From assembly GCA_963169745.1 (NCBI GenBank), contig CAUJCU010000013.1, positions 1-64,000 on the forward strand: a stretch of 64,000 nt of DNA, given 5' to 3'. Below the pieces are notes generated by a model. That model was given only the letters and a program-made list of their open reading frames with translations, was not told the origin of the DNA and searched no databases. A program made the position numbers and the translations under genes. The DNA is from Bacteroidota bacterium. Its GTDB lineage: Bacteria; Bacteroidota; Bacteroidia; UBA4408. This document shows positions 9,179 through 17,778 of this stretch, piece after piece (position 1 is the stretch's first letter; each line of letters starts with the position of its first letter).

Positions 9179-9722
9179 GCAAAAAGTTTACAGTTCATTT
9201 TTAGGACTGTATGGGGTTTGCTAATATATTTTGTTTTCGATAATAATTCTTCCATTATCTTTCTGTTATAGTTATTGTTTTTGAATGATGAATACGGTTT
9301 GGTGTGAAGTTACTGTCTGTGTTCTTCTTCTTCGCCTGTGTACTTCTCCCTAATCTCTACCTTGGTACATTGGGTTGTAATTAACTCCTGAATAATCTTG
9401 TGTTTCTCCTCTACGGTCAAATATTTACCTGCTTTTTGAATGATTTTTTGTCCATTTTTTACACTTTTTAGAGTAACCCTATTTTAGGAAGAAACACTCT
9501 TGATTATAGTTAAGATAAAATTACCTAAAAATAAAATCAAACATTTATTGAAAAATGTTTGATACTTAAAGCAATTTCATTTGATTCTCTTTATGTAGAG
9601 ATTATATTTATCTTTACTCCCACTTATGAATAATAATACTGCTTTGCTATAATATAAAATTATTATTTATCAGTAATAATGTTAAGTAAGTTTGCTATAT
9701 ATTTCTTTGATTACGGTTTGTA
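9179..9722. other. Intergenic region with IS relic
   Basis: Apart from the transposase-like fragment at 9310-9455 no gene is visible. Two imperfect copies of a short stretch (aaaaagtttaca) flank the first codon of the S74 pseudogene near 9125-9200. A TAAGTTTG box at 9687-9694 may drive the gene at 9723. Confidence 0.4.
9310..9455 (-). pseudogene. Relic of a transposase orfA (IS3-like)
   Basis: Minus-strand reading from 9455 gives MDKKSFKKQ. One frameshift later (an A run near 9421-9425) it continues KYLTVEEKHKIIQEL, TTQCTKVEIREKYTGEEEEH and stops at 9310. This resembles the N-terminal helix-turn-helix part of IS3-type OrfA proteins in Bacteroidota, which usually continue EHG...WMR. No orfB, catalytic DDE part or terminal inverted repeats are visible nearby, so only a fragment remains. 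It lies 130 bp upstream of the broken S74 gene. The family assignment is from memory of the motif only. Confidence 0.4.
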
Positions 9723-11075
9723 ATGCTACGTTTTTTACATATCACTTTAATACTTAGTGCGGTAGTTTGTTTTAGAGTTTGTGGCCAAAATATTACCTTA
9801 ACTACAGTTGCCGATATTACTCCTATCTTAGATGAAAGTAGCGGAATAACTTACCGTGCTCCAAATAGCTTATACACACATAACGATTCCGGAGGAGGTA
9901 ATGAGCTTTTCGAAATTGACACATTAGGAAATTGGGTAAGAACCATTATTATTGGTAATGCTACAAATATTGACTGGGAAGATATAACACACGATAATAG
10001 CAACAATATTTATATAGGTGACTTTGGCAATAATGACAACGACAGAACAAATTTAAGGATTTTAAAAATTCCCGATCCGCATACTTTTTCTAATGATACG
10101 GTGAATGCAGAAATAATATCTTTTCTTTTTCCTGACCAAAGTCAATTTCCTCCATTTCCTCCAAAAAGAAATTTTGATGCTGAGGCTTTTGTGTGGTTCA
10201 ACGATAGCTTATTTATTTTTACTAAAAACAGAACAGCACCTTTTAATGGATACTGCAAAGTATATAAAGTACCTGACTTACCGGGTAATTACAATGCACA
10301 ACTCTGTGATAGTGTGTTGATAGGTCTTACTTCACAATCCGAAAACTGGGTTACTGCTGCGGCTCTGTCTGAAGACAAAAGCCAACTTGCTTTGCTCAAT
10401 GGAAGTAAAATATGGCTGTTTAGTTGCTTTAATAACTCCTCATTTTTTAAAGGTAATAGAGCCAATATACTGCTCAACTCTATGTCACAAAAAGAAGGTA
10501 TTTGTTTTAAAAATAACAATAAGATATTTATAACCGATGAGCTTTTTGCAAATACCGGAGGTAAGTTGTATCAAGCCAGCTTAGCTGATTATACCACTAT
10601 GCCGTTTGTAAACATTAATCAAGATAGTATAATTTGTGATAATTGCACCCTATCTGTTGATAGTTTTTCTGGAAATTTATTTTGGAGTAATGGAACTTTT
10701 GGGCCTAGTATGACTCCAAATTATACCGGTTGGCATAGCGTAACAGCAAAAACATTAAACAATTGTACTTTTACCGATTCTGTTTATGTTTCCTGGGTTC
10801 AAGCAGTAAAACAAAACGCTAATCAGGCTCTTTGTATGAATGCCAGGGTAGTTTCTCCCGAGAAAATAAAAGTTAACCTCAGTAATATTTCTCAAAGCCA
10901 ATATACCTTACGTTTACTTAATTTATCAGGTAAAATAGTTAATGTCACTTATATTGAACCTACAGCACCAAACCAGGAAATTTATATTTTTGCCCCGGCT
11001 CAAAATGGGTTGTACTTTCTTGAATTAAGCGGTGCTAATACAAATATTGTTTGCAAAGTGGTTATAGCAAATTAA
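9723..11075 (+). CDS. Secreted beta-propeller-like protein with T9SS sorting tail
   Basis: 450 residues. Residues 1-21 form a signal peptide (MLRFLHITLILSAVVCFRVC, then GQ). Residues 25-310 have a propeller-like pattern of Asp/Asn-rich strands (THNDSGGGNELFEID, DWEDITHDNSNNIYIGDFGNN, FDAEAFVWFNDSLFIF, LSEDKSQLALLNGSKIWLF), as in secreted phytase-like or esterase-like propellers. About 310-365 looks like an Ig-type domain with a Cys pair. The end (YTLRLLNLSGKIV ... NGLYFLELSG ... VVIAN) fits a T9SS type A sorting domain. The substrate is unknown. TAAGTTTG at 9687-9694 is a possible -7 box about 30 bp upstream. The next gene follows after 58 bp. Confidence 0.75.
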   Translation: MLRFLHITLILSAVVCFRVCGQNITLTTVADITPILDESSGITYRAPNSLYTHNDSGGGNELFEIDTLGNWVRTIIIGNATNIDWEDITHDNSNNIYIGDFGNNDNDRTNLRILKIPDPHTFSNDTVNAEIISFLFPDQSQFPPFPPKRNFDAEAFVWFNDSLFIFTKNRTAPFNGYCKVYKVPDLPGNYNAQLCDSVLIGLTSQSENWVTAAALSEDKSQLALLNGSKIWLFSCFNNSSFFKGNRANILLNSMSQKEGICFKNNNKIFITDELFANTGGKLYQASLADYTTMPFVNINQDSIICDNCTLSVDSFSGNLFWSNGTFGPSMTPNYTGWHSVTAKTLNNCTFTDSVYVSWVQAVKQNANQALCMNARVVSPEKIKVNLSNISQSQYTLRLLNLSGKIVNVTYIEPTAPNQEIYIFAPAQNGLYFLELSGANTNIVCKVVIAN

Positions 11076-11133
11076 AGAAAGGCATAGTAATTGTTGAGTT
11101 TATCCCAGTTTTCATTGATAATATTTAAAGTAC

Positions 11134-11781
11134 TTGGACCGATTAAAAAAACATATAGAGCAAAAAGCGCATACACAAAATGGCCGGTTTTTACCTTTGA
11201 TGGAAGCCTTTTATACCATTCAAGGCGAAGGCTATAACACTGGAAAAGCAGCGTTTTTTATACGGATAGGCGGTTGTGATGTAGGTTGCCATTGGTGCGA
11301 TGTGAAAGAAAGCTGGGATGCCGCTATTTATCCTTTAACTTCAAGTCACGAGATTGTAGCACGCGCCCGAAAATATACTGCAAAAGCAGTAGTGATAACT
11401 GGAGGCGAACCGAGTATGTATCCTCTTGATTATTTAACTGATCAATTAAGATCAGAAAAAATTAAAACATTTGTTGAAACATCAGGTGCCTATCCTTTAA
11501 GTGGATATTGGGACTGGGTGTGCCTTTCGCCCAAGAAATCATTGCCTCCATTACACGAAAATTACCACTTAGCTCATGAATTAAAAGTAATTGTTTATAA
11601 TAAACATGATTTTATTTGGGCAAACGAAAATGCGTTAAAGGTAAGTCCGAATTGTTGCTTGTATTTGCAACCCGAATGGAGTAAATCAAAAGAAATAACC
11701 CCTTTGATTATTGATTATGTTAAGGAAAATCCGCAATGGAATATTTCTTTACAAACGCATAAATTTTTAAACATCCCTTAA
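11134..11781 (+). CDS. queE: 7-carboxy-7-deazaguanine synthase QueE
   Basis: 215 residues. A radical-SAM enzyme that converts 6-carboxytetrahydropterin to 7-carboxy-7-deazaguanine in queuosine synthesis. The diagnostic cluster motif is CDVGCHWC (Cys48, 52, 55), spaced CX3CX2C. It follows EAFYTIQGEG and GKAAFFIRIGG; TGGEPSMYPL provides the SAM-binding GGE motif. The chosen start is TTG at 11134, because the 20-residue leader before PLMEAFYTIQGEG is usual in Bacteroidota; ATG at 11200 is the alternative. The following gene begins 10 bp after the stop, so the two may be co-transcribed. No other queuosine gene is in the window. Confidence 0.93.
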   Translation: MDRLKKHIEQKAHTQNGRFLPLMEAFYTIQGEGYNTGKAAFFIRIGGCDVGCHWCDVKESWDAAIYPLTSSHEIVARARKYTAKAVVITGGEPSMYPLDYLTDQLRSEKIKTFVETSGAYPLSGYWDWVCLSPKKSLPPLHENYHLAHELKVIVYNKHDFIWANENALKVSPNCCLYLQPEWSKSKEITPLIIDYVKENPQWNISLQTHKFLNIP

Positions 11782-11791
11782 ATTTTTTTCG

Positions 11792-13774
11792 ATGATTAAA
11801 TTAACGGTTAATCTCCTGAACATAGTACTGCTTTGTTTTGCTATTTATAGCCCGCTTTATGCTCAGAAATGGGATAACAAATACAGTACTAAATCTGACA
11901 AAGCCATCAAATATTTTGAAAAAGCTCAATTGAGTTTTGATGCTCGTAAAGACGCTGACGCCATTGAATTACTACAAAAGGCAATAAAAACCGATAATAA
12001 TTTTATTGAAGCTCACATGTTTTTAGCTGAGGTTTTTGCTGAAAACAAAAATTATACAGAGGCCCTTCAAGAAGCCCAAATAGCCACATCTATCAATGCT
12101 GATTTTTTTACCAGTGCATACTACAGTATGGGATTTTGGTGCTTAAAACTACAAAGCTATAATGAAGCTGAAAAAAATTTTAGAAAATATTTATCCTATA
12201 AAAATATTTCTGCTCAAGCTAAGGCTAATGCCAGTTTAGGATTAAAATCAGCTTTATTTGCCCAACAGGCTTTAAAAAATCCGGTTCCTTTTAATCCACA
12301 AAATTTAGGGGCAGAAATAAACTCTAGCGACAATGATTATTTACCCGCCATTACTGCTGACGAACAGAAGTTAATTTTTACACGATTAATTTCACGTGAT
12401 CCCAGTGGGAACTCAAAAGACATGCGTAATAAACAAGAAGATTTTTACAGCAGTATAAAAATAAATGAACATTGGAGTAAAGCAAAAAATATTGGCCCTC
12501 CTATTAATACCATAGGAAATGAAGGAGCACAATGTATTTCGGCTGACGGGCAAACATTAATATTTACTGCCTGCAAAGAGTATGACGGCTATCCCGGGGG
12601 CAGAAAAGGTTTTGGAAGTTGCGATTTATTTATTGCCAAAAAATTACCCAACGGAAACTGGGGAACTCCTGAAAATATGGGGAAGCCTATTAACACAGAA
12701 TCGTGGGATTCACAGCCCTCACTAACAAGCGATGGGCAAACTTTATATTTTGTAAGTAACAGGCCCGGAGGAAAGGGTGGATCTGATATTTGGAGAAGTA
12801 CCAAAAGTGAAAATGGCAAATGGGGTATACCTGTAAATTTGGGCGACAGTGTCAATACCCATGAAAATGAAGAATCTCCTTTTATTCATCCGGATAATAA
12901 AACTCTTTATTTTTCTTCAGAAGGATGGCCAGGGATGGGAAGCAAAGATTTGTATGTGGTACGCTTAAAAAGTAACCAAACATTTGGCACACCCGTAAAT
13001 TTAGGCTACCCAATAAATACAAGCGAAAATGAACGTGATTTAATAGTCAGCGCAAACGCCAAAACAGCCTATTTTTCTTCTGAGCGATCCCTTGGGTACG
13101 GAGGTTTAGATTTATACAACTTTGAACTTTACGAAGCAGTCCGCCCCGAAGCAGTTACTTATGTAAAAGGCAAAGTATTGAATAAAGAAAATAATAATGG
13201 ATTGGAAGCTAAATTTGAATTAGTTGATTTGGCAAATGGGCAAACAGTGATGCAAGCCTCAAGCATGGCCGGTACAGGAGAATTTCTTGTTTGTTTGCCA
13301 GCGAATAAAAATTATTTAATGAATGTAAGCAAAAACGGTTTTTTGTTTGCATCCGAAAACTTTAGTCTCAAAGGAATGAGTAATGATCTGAAACCCTTTG
13401 AAAAAAATGTTGGTCTAACACCCATAAAAGTTGGTGAAAAAGTAATTTTGAAAAATATTTTTTTTGAAACTGCTTCATACAGTTTAAAAGATGAATCAAG
13501 AATTGAACTTCAAAAACTGAAAGCATTTTTAGTATTAAATCCTAATATTAAAATCCAAATTTGCGGGCATACTGATAATATAGGAGACAAAAAATCGAAT
13601 CAATTGCTTTCTGAAAATAGAGCTAAAGCAGTTTTTGACTTTTTAATCAATCAAGATATTACCAAGGAAAGACTCAGTTTTAAAGGCTACGGTGACTTAG
13701 TGCCCATAGATAGTAATGATACTGAAATGGGCAGAGCCAACAACCGTAGAACGGAATTTATAATAATTAATTAA
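11792..13774 (+). CDS. TPR / PD40 propeller / OmpA-domain protein, PorE-like
   Basis: 660 residues. Signal peptide 1-24 (...AIYSPLYA-QKW). TPR repeats at about 33-150 (AIELLQKAIKTDNNFIEAHMFLAEVF). PD40/WD40-like propeller blades at about 165-440 (YLPAITADEQKLIFTR, QCISADGQTLIFTA, QPSLTSDGQTLYFVSNRPGG). A carboxypeptidase-regulatory-like domain at about 455-530. An OmpA C-terminal peptidoglycan-binding domain at about 545-660 (ICGHTDNIGDKKSNQLLSENRA ... GRANNRRTEF). This order matches PorE, the T9SS component of Porphyromonas gingivalis that contacts peptidoglycan. Unlike PorE I see no clear lipobox, and many Bacteroidota paralogues share the architecture. The PorE role is therefore an inference, supported by several T9SS cargo genes in the window. 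Confidence 0.8.
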   Translation: MIKLTVNLLNIVLLCFAIYSPLYAQKWDNKYSTKSDKAIKYFEKAQLSFDARKDADAIELLQKAIKTDNNFIEAHMFLAEVFAENKNYTEALQEAQIATSINADFFTSAYYSMGFWCLKLQSYNEAEKNFRKYLSYKNISAQAKANASLGLKSALFAQQALKNPVPFNPQNLGAEINSSDNDYLPAITADEQKLIFTRLISRDPSGNSKDMRNKQEDFYSSIKINEHWSKAKNIGPPINTIGNEGAQCISADGQTLIFTACKEYDGYPGGRKGFGSCDLFIAKKLPNGNWGTPENMGKPINTESWDSQPSLTSDGQTLYFVSNRPGGKGGSDIWRSTKSENGKWGIPVNLGDSVNTHENEESPFIHPDNKTLYFSSEGWPGMGSKDLYVVRLKSNQTFGTPVNLGYPINTSENERDLIVSANAKTAYFSSERSLGYGGLDLYNFELYEAVRPEAVTYVKGKVLNKENNNGLEAKFELVDLANGQTVMQASSMAGTGEFLVCLPANKNYLMNVSKNGFLFASENFSLKGMSNDLKPFEKNVGLTPIKVGEKVILKNIFFETASYSLKDESRIELQKLKAFLVLNPNIKIQICGHTDNIGDKKSNQLLSENRAKAVFDFLINQDITKERLSFKGYGDLVPIDSNDTEMGRANNRRTEFIIIN

Positions 13775-13788
13775 GTACAGTAAATGAG

Positions 13789-14022
13789 CTATTTGCTGTC
13801 GGTGCAAGTTACAGTTGCTCCATTATCGGTAGCGGCTGCTGCATTTACGGTGCTGCGGTAATTGTCCAATACTTTTTTGTTGCCGCACTGTTCGGGGTAA
13901 GTTTTTACACTATCCTTTCCGGCTATTTGATATTGGTAGGAGCACGTTGTGCATTTGGTACACGAAGCAAAAATCATGGCACTTAATGCTGTTGCAGCAA
14001 ATAGAGTAAATAGTTTTTTCAT
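13789..14022 (-). CDS. Small cysteine-rich lipoprotein (copy 1)
   Basis: 77 residues. A lipoprotein signal ends in the lipobox IFAS-C21. It continues C21-TK-C24-TT-C27-S, then PEQCGNKK near 43-50 and a terminal TCTDSK. Besides the lipidated Cys there are four Cys that could form two disulfides or bind metal. The same spacing occurs in the two genes upstream, so this is the last member of a three-gene tandem family read on the minus strand. Its 3' end converges with the PorE-like gene, with a gap of 14 bp. I recognise no named family and assign no function. Confidence 0.75.
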   Translation of the reverse strand: MKKLFTLFAATALSAMIFASCTKCTTCSYQYQIAGKDSVKTYPEQCGNKKVLDNYRSTVNAAAATDNGATVTCTDSK

Positions 14023-14064
14023 CTTATGTTCTTCTAGTAAGGTTTATTTTGGGCTTGTGTTGTT

Positions 14065-14292
14065 TTAAAATAGTGTGGTTTTTCGTTCCACACATTGTAC
14101 TTTGTTTCCATTAGGGTTAACAATTTCTTCGTAATGTTTCCTGCGCTCCTCAATATACTTCTTTTTTCCGCATATTTCGGGCCATTCTATAACTTTTGTG
14201 CCACCGGCATCTGTTTCGGTACACTCTACACATTTATGGCATGCGGTAGTGGCTGTAATCACTAGAAGTAAAAGAGCTAACCGAATTTTCAT
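14065..14292 (-). CDS. Small cysteine-rich lipoprotein (copy 2)
   Basis: 75 residues. Lipobox ATTA-C18, then C18-HK-C21-VE-C24-T, PEICGKKK near 38-45 and VQCVERK near the end. The middle part is more charged than in the neighbours (YIEERRKHYEE), but Cys positions agree. It lies 8 bp after copy 3 and 42 bp before copy 1, fitting one short operon. Probably lipid-anchored at the inner or outer membrane; function unknown. Confidence 0.75.
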   Translation of the reverse strand: MKIRLALLLLVITATTACHKCVECTETDAGGTKVIEWPEICGKKKYIEERRKHYEEIVNPNGNKVQCVERKTTLF

Positions 14293-14300
14293 CTGTATTG

Positions 14301-14522
14301 TTATTTATCTTTATCTACACATTGAGCTGTAGTTCCGTAGCGCTGTGCATCATCCGAAACAAGCTTCTTAAAAGTTGTAATATCTTTACTTTTCTTACTG
14401 CAATAATCTCCGGTATATGGCTTTATACCTGGCGCGCTATAGCTGCAAGTAACACATTTTTTACACGAACTAAATAAGGTAAAACCTAAAATTAAACTTA
14501 TTCCAAAAACCAATAATTTCAT
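14301..14522 (-). CDS. Small cysteine-rich lipoprotein (copy 3)
   Basis: 73 residues. Lipobox LFSS-C20, then C20-KK-C23-VT-C26-S, GDYCSKKS near 39-46 and AQCVDKDK at the end, the same five-Cys plan as copies 1 and 2. It is the promoter-proximal member; 90 bp separate it from folD on the same strand. No TAnnTTTG box stands out in that gap, so read-through from folD is possible. Confidence 0.75.
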   Translation of the reverse strand: MKLLVFGISLILGFTLFSSCKKCVTCSYSAPGIKPYTGDYCSKKSKDITTFKKLVSDDAQRYGTTAQCVDKDK

Positions 14523-14612
14523 ATCTTGTCTTGTTATATTTTGAGGCTAAAAATAAAAAAAATAATAGTGTTGATTTAAAAATTTATCGTATCGGTAATT
14601 TATCATTTTTAA

Positions 14613-15491
14613 TCAATACAGTTCGTTACGATTTGCCAAAAGGGTATTTTGCATCAAACTAGCAATGGTCATTGGTCCTACTCCACCAGGTACGGGAGTT
14701 ATAAAACTGCATTTATCTGCAATATCATCAAAATCAGCATCTCCGGCCAACTTAAAACCGCTCTTAGTAGTGCTGCTCGGAACTCTATTAATACCAACAT
14801 CAATAACTACTACACCGTTTTTTATCATATCTCTTTTTAGATAATAAGGTTTCCCAATGGCTAGTATAATAATATCGGCTTGTCGTGTAAAATAAGATAA
14901 ATTATCTGTTTTGCTGTGGCATAAAGTAACTGTACAATTTCCGGGCGATGAGTTTCGTGCAAGCAAAACACTCATTGGCGAGCCTACTATATGACTGCGC
15001 CCAACTACTACACAATGTTTTCCTTGAGTCTCTATATTATTGGCAGCAAGCATTTTCATTATTCCGAATGGTGTGGCAGGTAAGTATGAAGGAAGGTTTA
15101 GCAACATACGCCCTAAGTTAACCGGATGAAACCCATCAACATCTTTTTGAGGAGCAATAGCCTGTGTTACTTTGTTTTCGTCAATATGTTTAGGAAGCGG
15201 TAACTGTACAATAAAACCATCAATACTGGTATTTTGGTTAAATTCATCAATAATTTTAAGCAACTCCATTTCCGTAATTTTTTCATCAAGCTGCAATAGT
15301 GTTGATTCATAACCAACTTGCTCACACGCCTTTATTTTTGCATTAACATAAGTTTGGCTTGCCGGATTATTGCCAATAATAATGGCTGCTAAATGGGGTA
15401 CCTTTTTACGCTCTTCTTTTAACAGCGCAACCTCATTTTTAAGCTGCGTGTATATTTCTTCAGATAGTTTTTTTCCATCTATTAGTTTCAT
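14613..15491 (-). CDS. folD: Bifunctional methylene-THF dehydrogenase / cyclohydrolase FolD
   Basis: 292 residues, the family length. It interconverts 5,10-methylene-THF and 10-formyl-THF in the cytosol with NADP. Catalytic Tyr and Lys lie in SQTYVNAKIKACEQ (Tyr48, Lys52). Other family blocks are VQLPLPKHID, DVDGFHPVNLGRML, the nucleotide-binding VVGRSHIVGSPMSVLL and the C-terminal PGGVGPMTIASLMQNT. It is followed at 32 bp by the POT transporter upstream on the same strand, so the two may share a transcript. Confidence 0.97.
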   Translation of the reverse strand: MKLIDGKKLSEEIYTQLKNEVALLKEERKKVPHLAAIIIGNNPASQTYVNAKIKACEQVGYESTLLQLDEKITEMELLKIIDEFNQNTSIDGFIVQLPLPKHIDENKVTQAIAPQKDVDGFHPVNLGRMLLNLPSYLPATPFGIMKMLAANNIETQGKHCVVVGRSHIVGSPMSVLLARNSSPGNCTVTLCHSKTDNLSYFTRQADIIILAIGKPYYLKRDMIKNGVVVIDVGINRVPSSTTKSGFKLAGDADFDDIADKCSFITPVPGGVGPMTIASLMQNTLLANRNELY

Positions 15492-15523
15492 AGTAGTATG
15501 ATTAATATTTATGTATGAAATGG

Positions 15524-17158
15524 TTACGCTCTGTGCTCTTTGATTATACTATTAAGCCATTTTATCATCAATAAAATTATAGCTGATGTAACCAAAGCCA
15601 AAACAAAATTTACCCAAAAGAAATTGGCTTTATGCTCATAGCCATCCCACATACTTGCTAAAACACCGCTCAATTTATTTCCAATAGAGGTTGACAAAAA
15701 CCACCCGCCCATCATAACAGCAGTAAGTCGGGGCGGGGCAAGTTTTGACACCAATGAAAGAGCCATAGGACTTAAAAAAAGCTCTCCTACAGTTATAACA
15801 CCATAAGCCCCAATTAACCAGAGCATACTGCTTTTTTCTAAACCATTATGGCAAGCATAGGTGGCGCCAACCATAACTAAGGTTGATAAGGCAGTTATAA
15901 ACAATCCAAAAAATATTTTCCAAGGAGTTCCGGGTTCTTTGTTTCGTTTTTTTAGAAAAGCAAAAAAGCCTACAACAAGAGGTGTAAGAACAATAACCCA
16001 AAAAGGGTTAATACTTTGACCTAACTCGGTAGATACTAATTTTACAGTTTCTCCGCTTGCAGGCAATTGGCTGGCTGTAACATTTTTAAAATATGACGGA
16101 TAATCCCATGATTTTATAATTCTTCCCTCTTTATCACGTGCCACTCGAAACTGCTCATCAATCATAGGAACCGAGTCTTTTGTGTAACTTAACTCTTGAA
16201 CAACTCCAAGAGATTTTGCAGGAGCATAAAGAGAAGGGCTAATTTCACGATCCGTATAACTTTCGGCCCAGGTAGTAAGTGCTGTACCATTTTGCTTAAA
16301 AATAGCCCAAAAAACAATTGCCACTGCGAACACAGAAAGCAATGCAGCGATAGATTTTTTATCAGCGGCATCACTTCGCAACATAATGTTAACATAATAT
16401 CCGGCAACCGGTATTGCCCCTAAAATAAAAGCATCGGTACTGTCACTCCCAAAAATATTTCCAGGTATTATCCACCCAATATATCCGGCTACAAGCATAG
16501 GAATTAAGGTTACACTAAATATTCTAGCCACCGACATATCTTCTGGTTTGGCTGGTTTTACTACATCTGCATGTTTAAAATGTTTATTGCCCATCCAAAA
16601 AATAATAACCCCTAAAAACATTCCTATACCGGCTGCTGTGAATGCTGCCCCCCAGCTAAATGTATTACGTAAATATGACCCAAAAAAATTGCATATAAAA
16701 GCTCCGATATTAATACCCATATAAAAAATATTGTACCCCGAATCTTTTAGTCCTTTGTACTTTTCATCGTTATAAACATTTCCTAAAATTGTGGAGATGT
16801 TGGGCTTAAAAAATCCGTTTCCTATGCATATTATTATAAGAGAACTATAAAAAGCGGTCATTCCAGGAATGGCCAAACCACAGTAACCTATACCCATTAA
16901 AATTCCGCCTATAGTTATAGAAACTCGGTAGCCCAGTACTCTATCGGCCAATAAACCTCCAATAAATGGGGTTAAATAAACCAAAGCAATGAATGTTCCA
17001 AATACATCACTCGCTTGCTTTTTGTCCATTCCCATACCACCTTGTTGAGTGTCGGTCATGTATAAAAAGAAAATTCCGAGCATAAGATAAAATCCAAATC
17101 GTTCCCACATCTCTGAAAAAAACAAGTATGGTAATGCTTTAGGATGCTTTTTATTCAT
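15524..17158 (-). CDS. POT-family proton-coupled oligopeptide transporter
   Basis: 544 residues with about 12-14 hydrophobic segments. The N-terminus has the family signature SEMWERFGFYLMLGIFFLYM at about 13-32, followed by GGLLADRVLGYR between helices 2 and 3 and GNGFFKPNISTILG at about 110-125. A loop of about 70 polar residues (roughly 305-375) separates two halves, as in Bacteroidota members. Di- and tripeptides are the expected substrates, driven by the proton gradient across the inner membrane. A minus-strand CAAATGTA (revcomp TACATTTG) at 17202-17209 is a probable -7 box, about 45 bp upstream. Confidence 0.92.
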   Translation of the reverse strand: MNKKHPKALPYLFFSEMWERFGFYLMLGIFFLYMTDTQQGGMGMDKKQASDVFGTFIALVYLTPFIGGLLADRVLGYRVSITIGGILMGIGYCGLAIPGMTAFYSSLIIICIGNGFFKPNISTILGNVYNDEKYKGLKDSGYNIFYMGINIGAFICNFFGSYLRNTFSWGAAFTAAGIGMFLGVIIFWMGNKHFKHADVVKPAKPEDMSVARIFSVTLIPMLVAGYIGWIIPGNIFGSDSTDAFILGAIPVAGYYVNIMLRSDAADKKSIAALLSVFAVAIVFWAIFKQNGTALTTWAESYTDREISPSLYAPAKSLGVVQELSYTKDSVPMIDEQFRVARDKEGRIIKSWDYPSYFKNVTASQLPASGETVKLVSTELGQSINPFWVIVLTPLVVGFFAFLKKRNKEPGTPWKIFFGLFITALSTLVMVGATYACHNGLEKSSMLWLIGAYGVITVGELFLSPMALSLVSKLAPPRLTAVMMGGWFLSTSIGNKLSGVLASMWDGYEHKANFFWVNFVLALVTSAIILLMIKWLNSIIKEHRA

Positions 17159-17288
17159 AAAGAAGAAATCTGTTAGTTGTTAATTATTTACTTTAGTTTC
17201 CAAATGTATCATTAAAATAATACAAATTATAAAAGACCCAATAATTTTTAAAATATAGAATTGTGCCTATTTTCTAATGTTAAAAACG

Positions 17289-17296
17289 TACTTTTG
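17289..17296 (+). promoter_or_regulatory. Predicted -7 box upstream of rsfS
   Basis: TACTTTTG fits TAnnTTTG and lies 20 bp before the rsfS ATG. The best TTG upstream (17261-17263) is 25 bp away, longer than usual, so the -33 part is uncertain. Confidence 0.45.
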
Positions 17297-17316
17297 CTTT
17301 TTATTAATAGTTTGGA

Positions 17317-17691
17317 ATGACAAAAAAGAAAAGAACAACTGACCATGCTGCCATTTTAGCAGACACGGTGGTTAAAGGAATTCAGGAAAAAAAAGGCAGC
17401 AATATTGTAATTATGAACCTAAAAGGTATTCCAAATGCTGTTACTGATTATATGGTTATTGCCAACGGAGAATCAAACACTCAAGTGGCTGCCATTGCCG
17501 ACTCGGTTGAGGATGAAGTGCGTAAAAGCTTAGATGAAAAACCTTGGCATACCGAAGGATACTCCAATGCACTTTGGGTACTGTTAGACTACGTTACTGT
17601 TGTTGTACACGTTTTTCAGCCAGATGTTCGGGATTATTACCAATTAGAAAAACTTTGGGCCGATGCTGAATTTAATTGGGTTAAGGACTAA
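17317..17691 (+). CDS. rsfS: Ribosomal silencing factor RsfS
   Basis: 124 residues. RsfS binds ribosomal protein uL14 and blocks joining of the ribosomal subunits when nutrients are short. Family motifs are the N-terminal KKGSNIVIMNLKGIPN, TDYMVIANGESNTQVAAIAD, KPWHTEGYSNALWVLLDY and VVVHVFQPDVRDYYQLEKLW, ending in the usual WADAEF. It is followed at 87 bp by ftsH on the same strand, an order often seen in Bacteroidota. Confidence 0.96.
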   Translation: MTKKKRTTDHAAILADTVVKGIQEKKGSNIVIMNLKGIPNAVTDYMVIANGESNTQVAAIADSVEDEVRKSLDEKPWHTEGYSNALWVLLDYVTVVVHVFQPDVRDYYQLEKLWADAEFNWVKD

Positions 17692-17778
17692 GTGGCGTAC
17701 TTTTCAAAAAATAACTATTGGTATGCTATTTGAATAGGAACTTTATTTATTATAAAATTTAAGACAGAACCACAATAT

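Noticed and set aside
14649-14840. Small plus-strand ORFs opposite folD, the POT gene, coxB and actB
   Set aside because: They are antisense shadows of well-supported enzymes, without start signals or family motifs.
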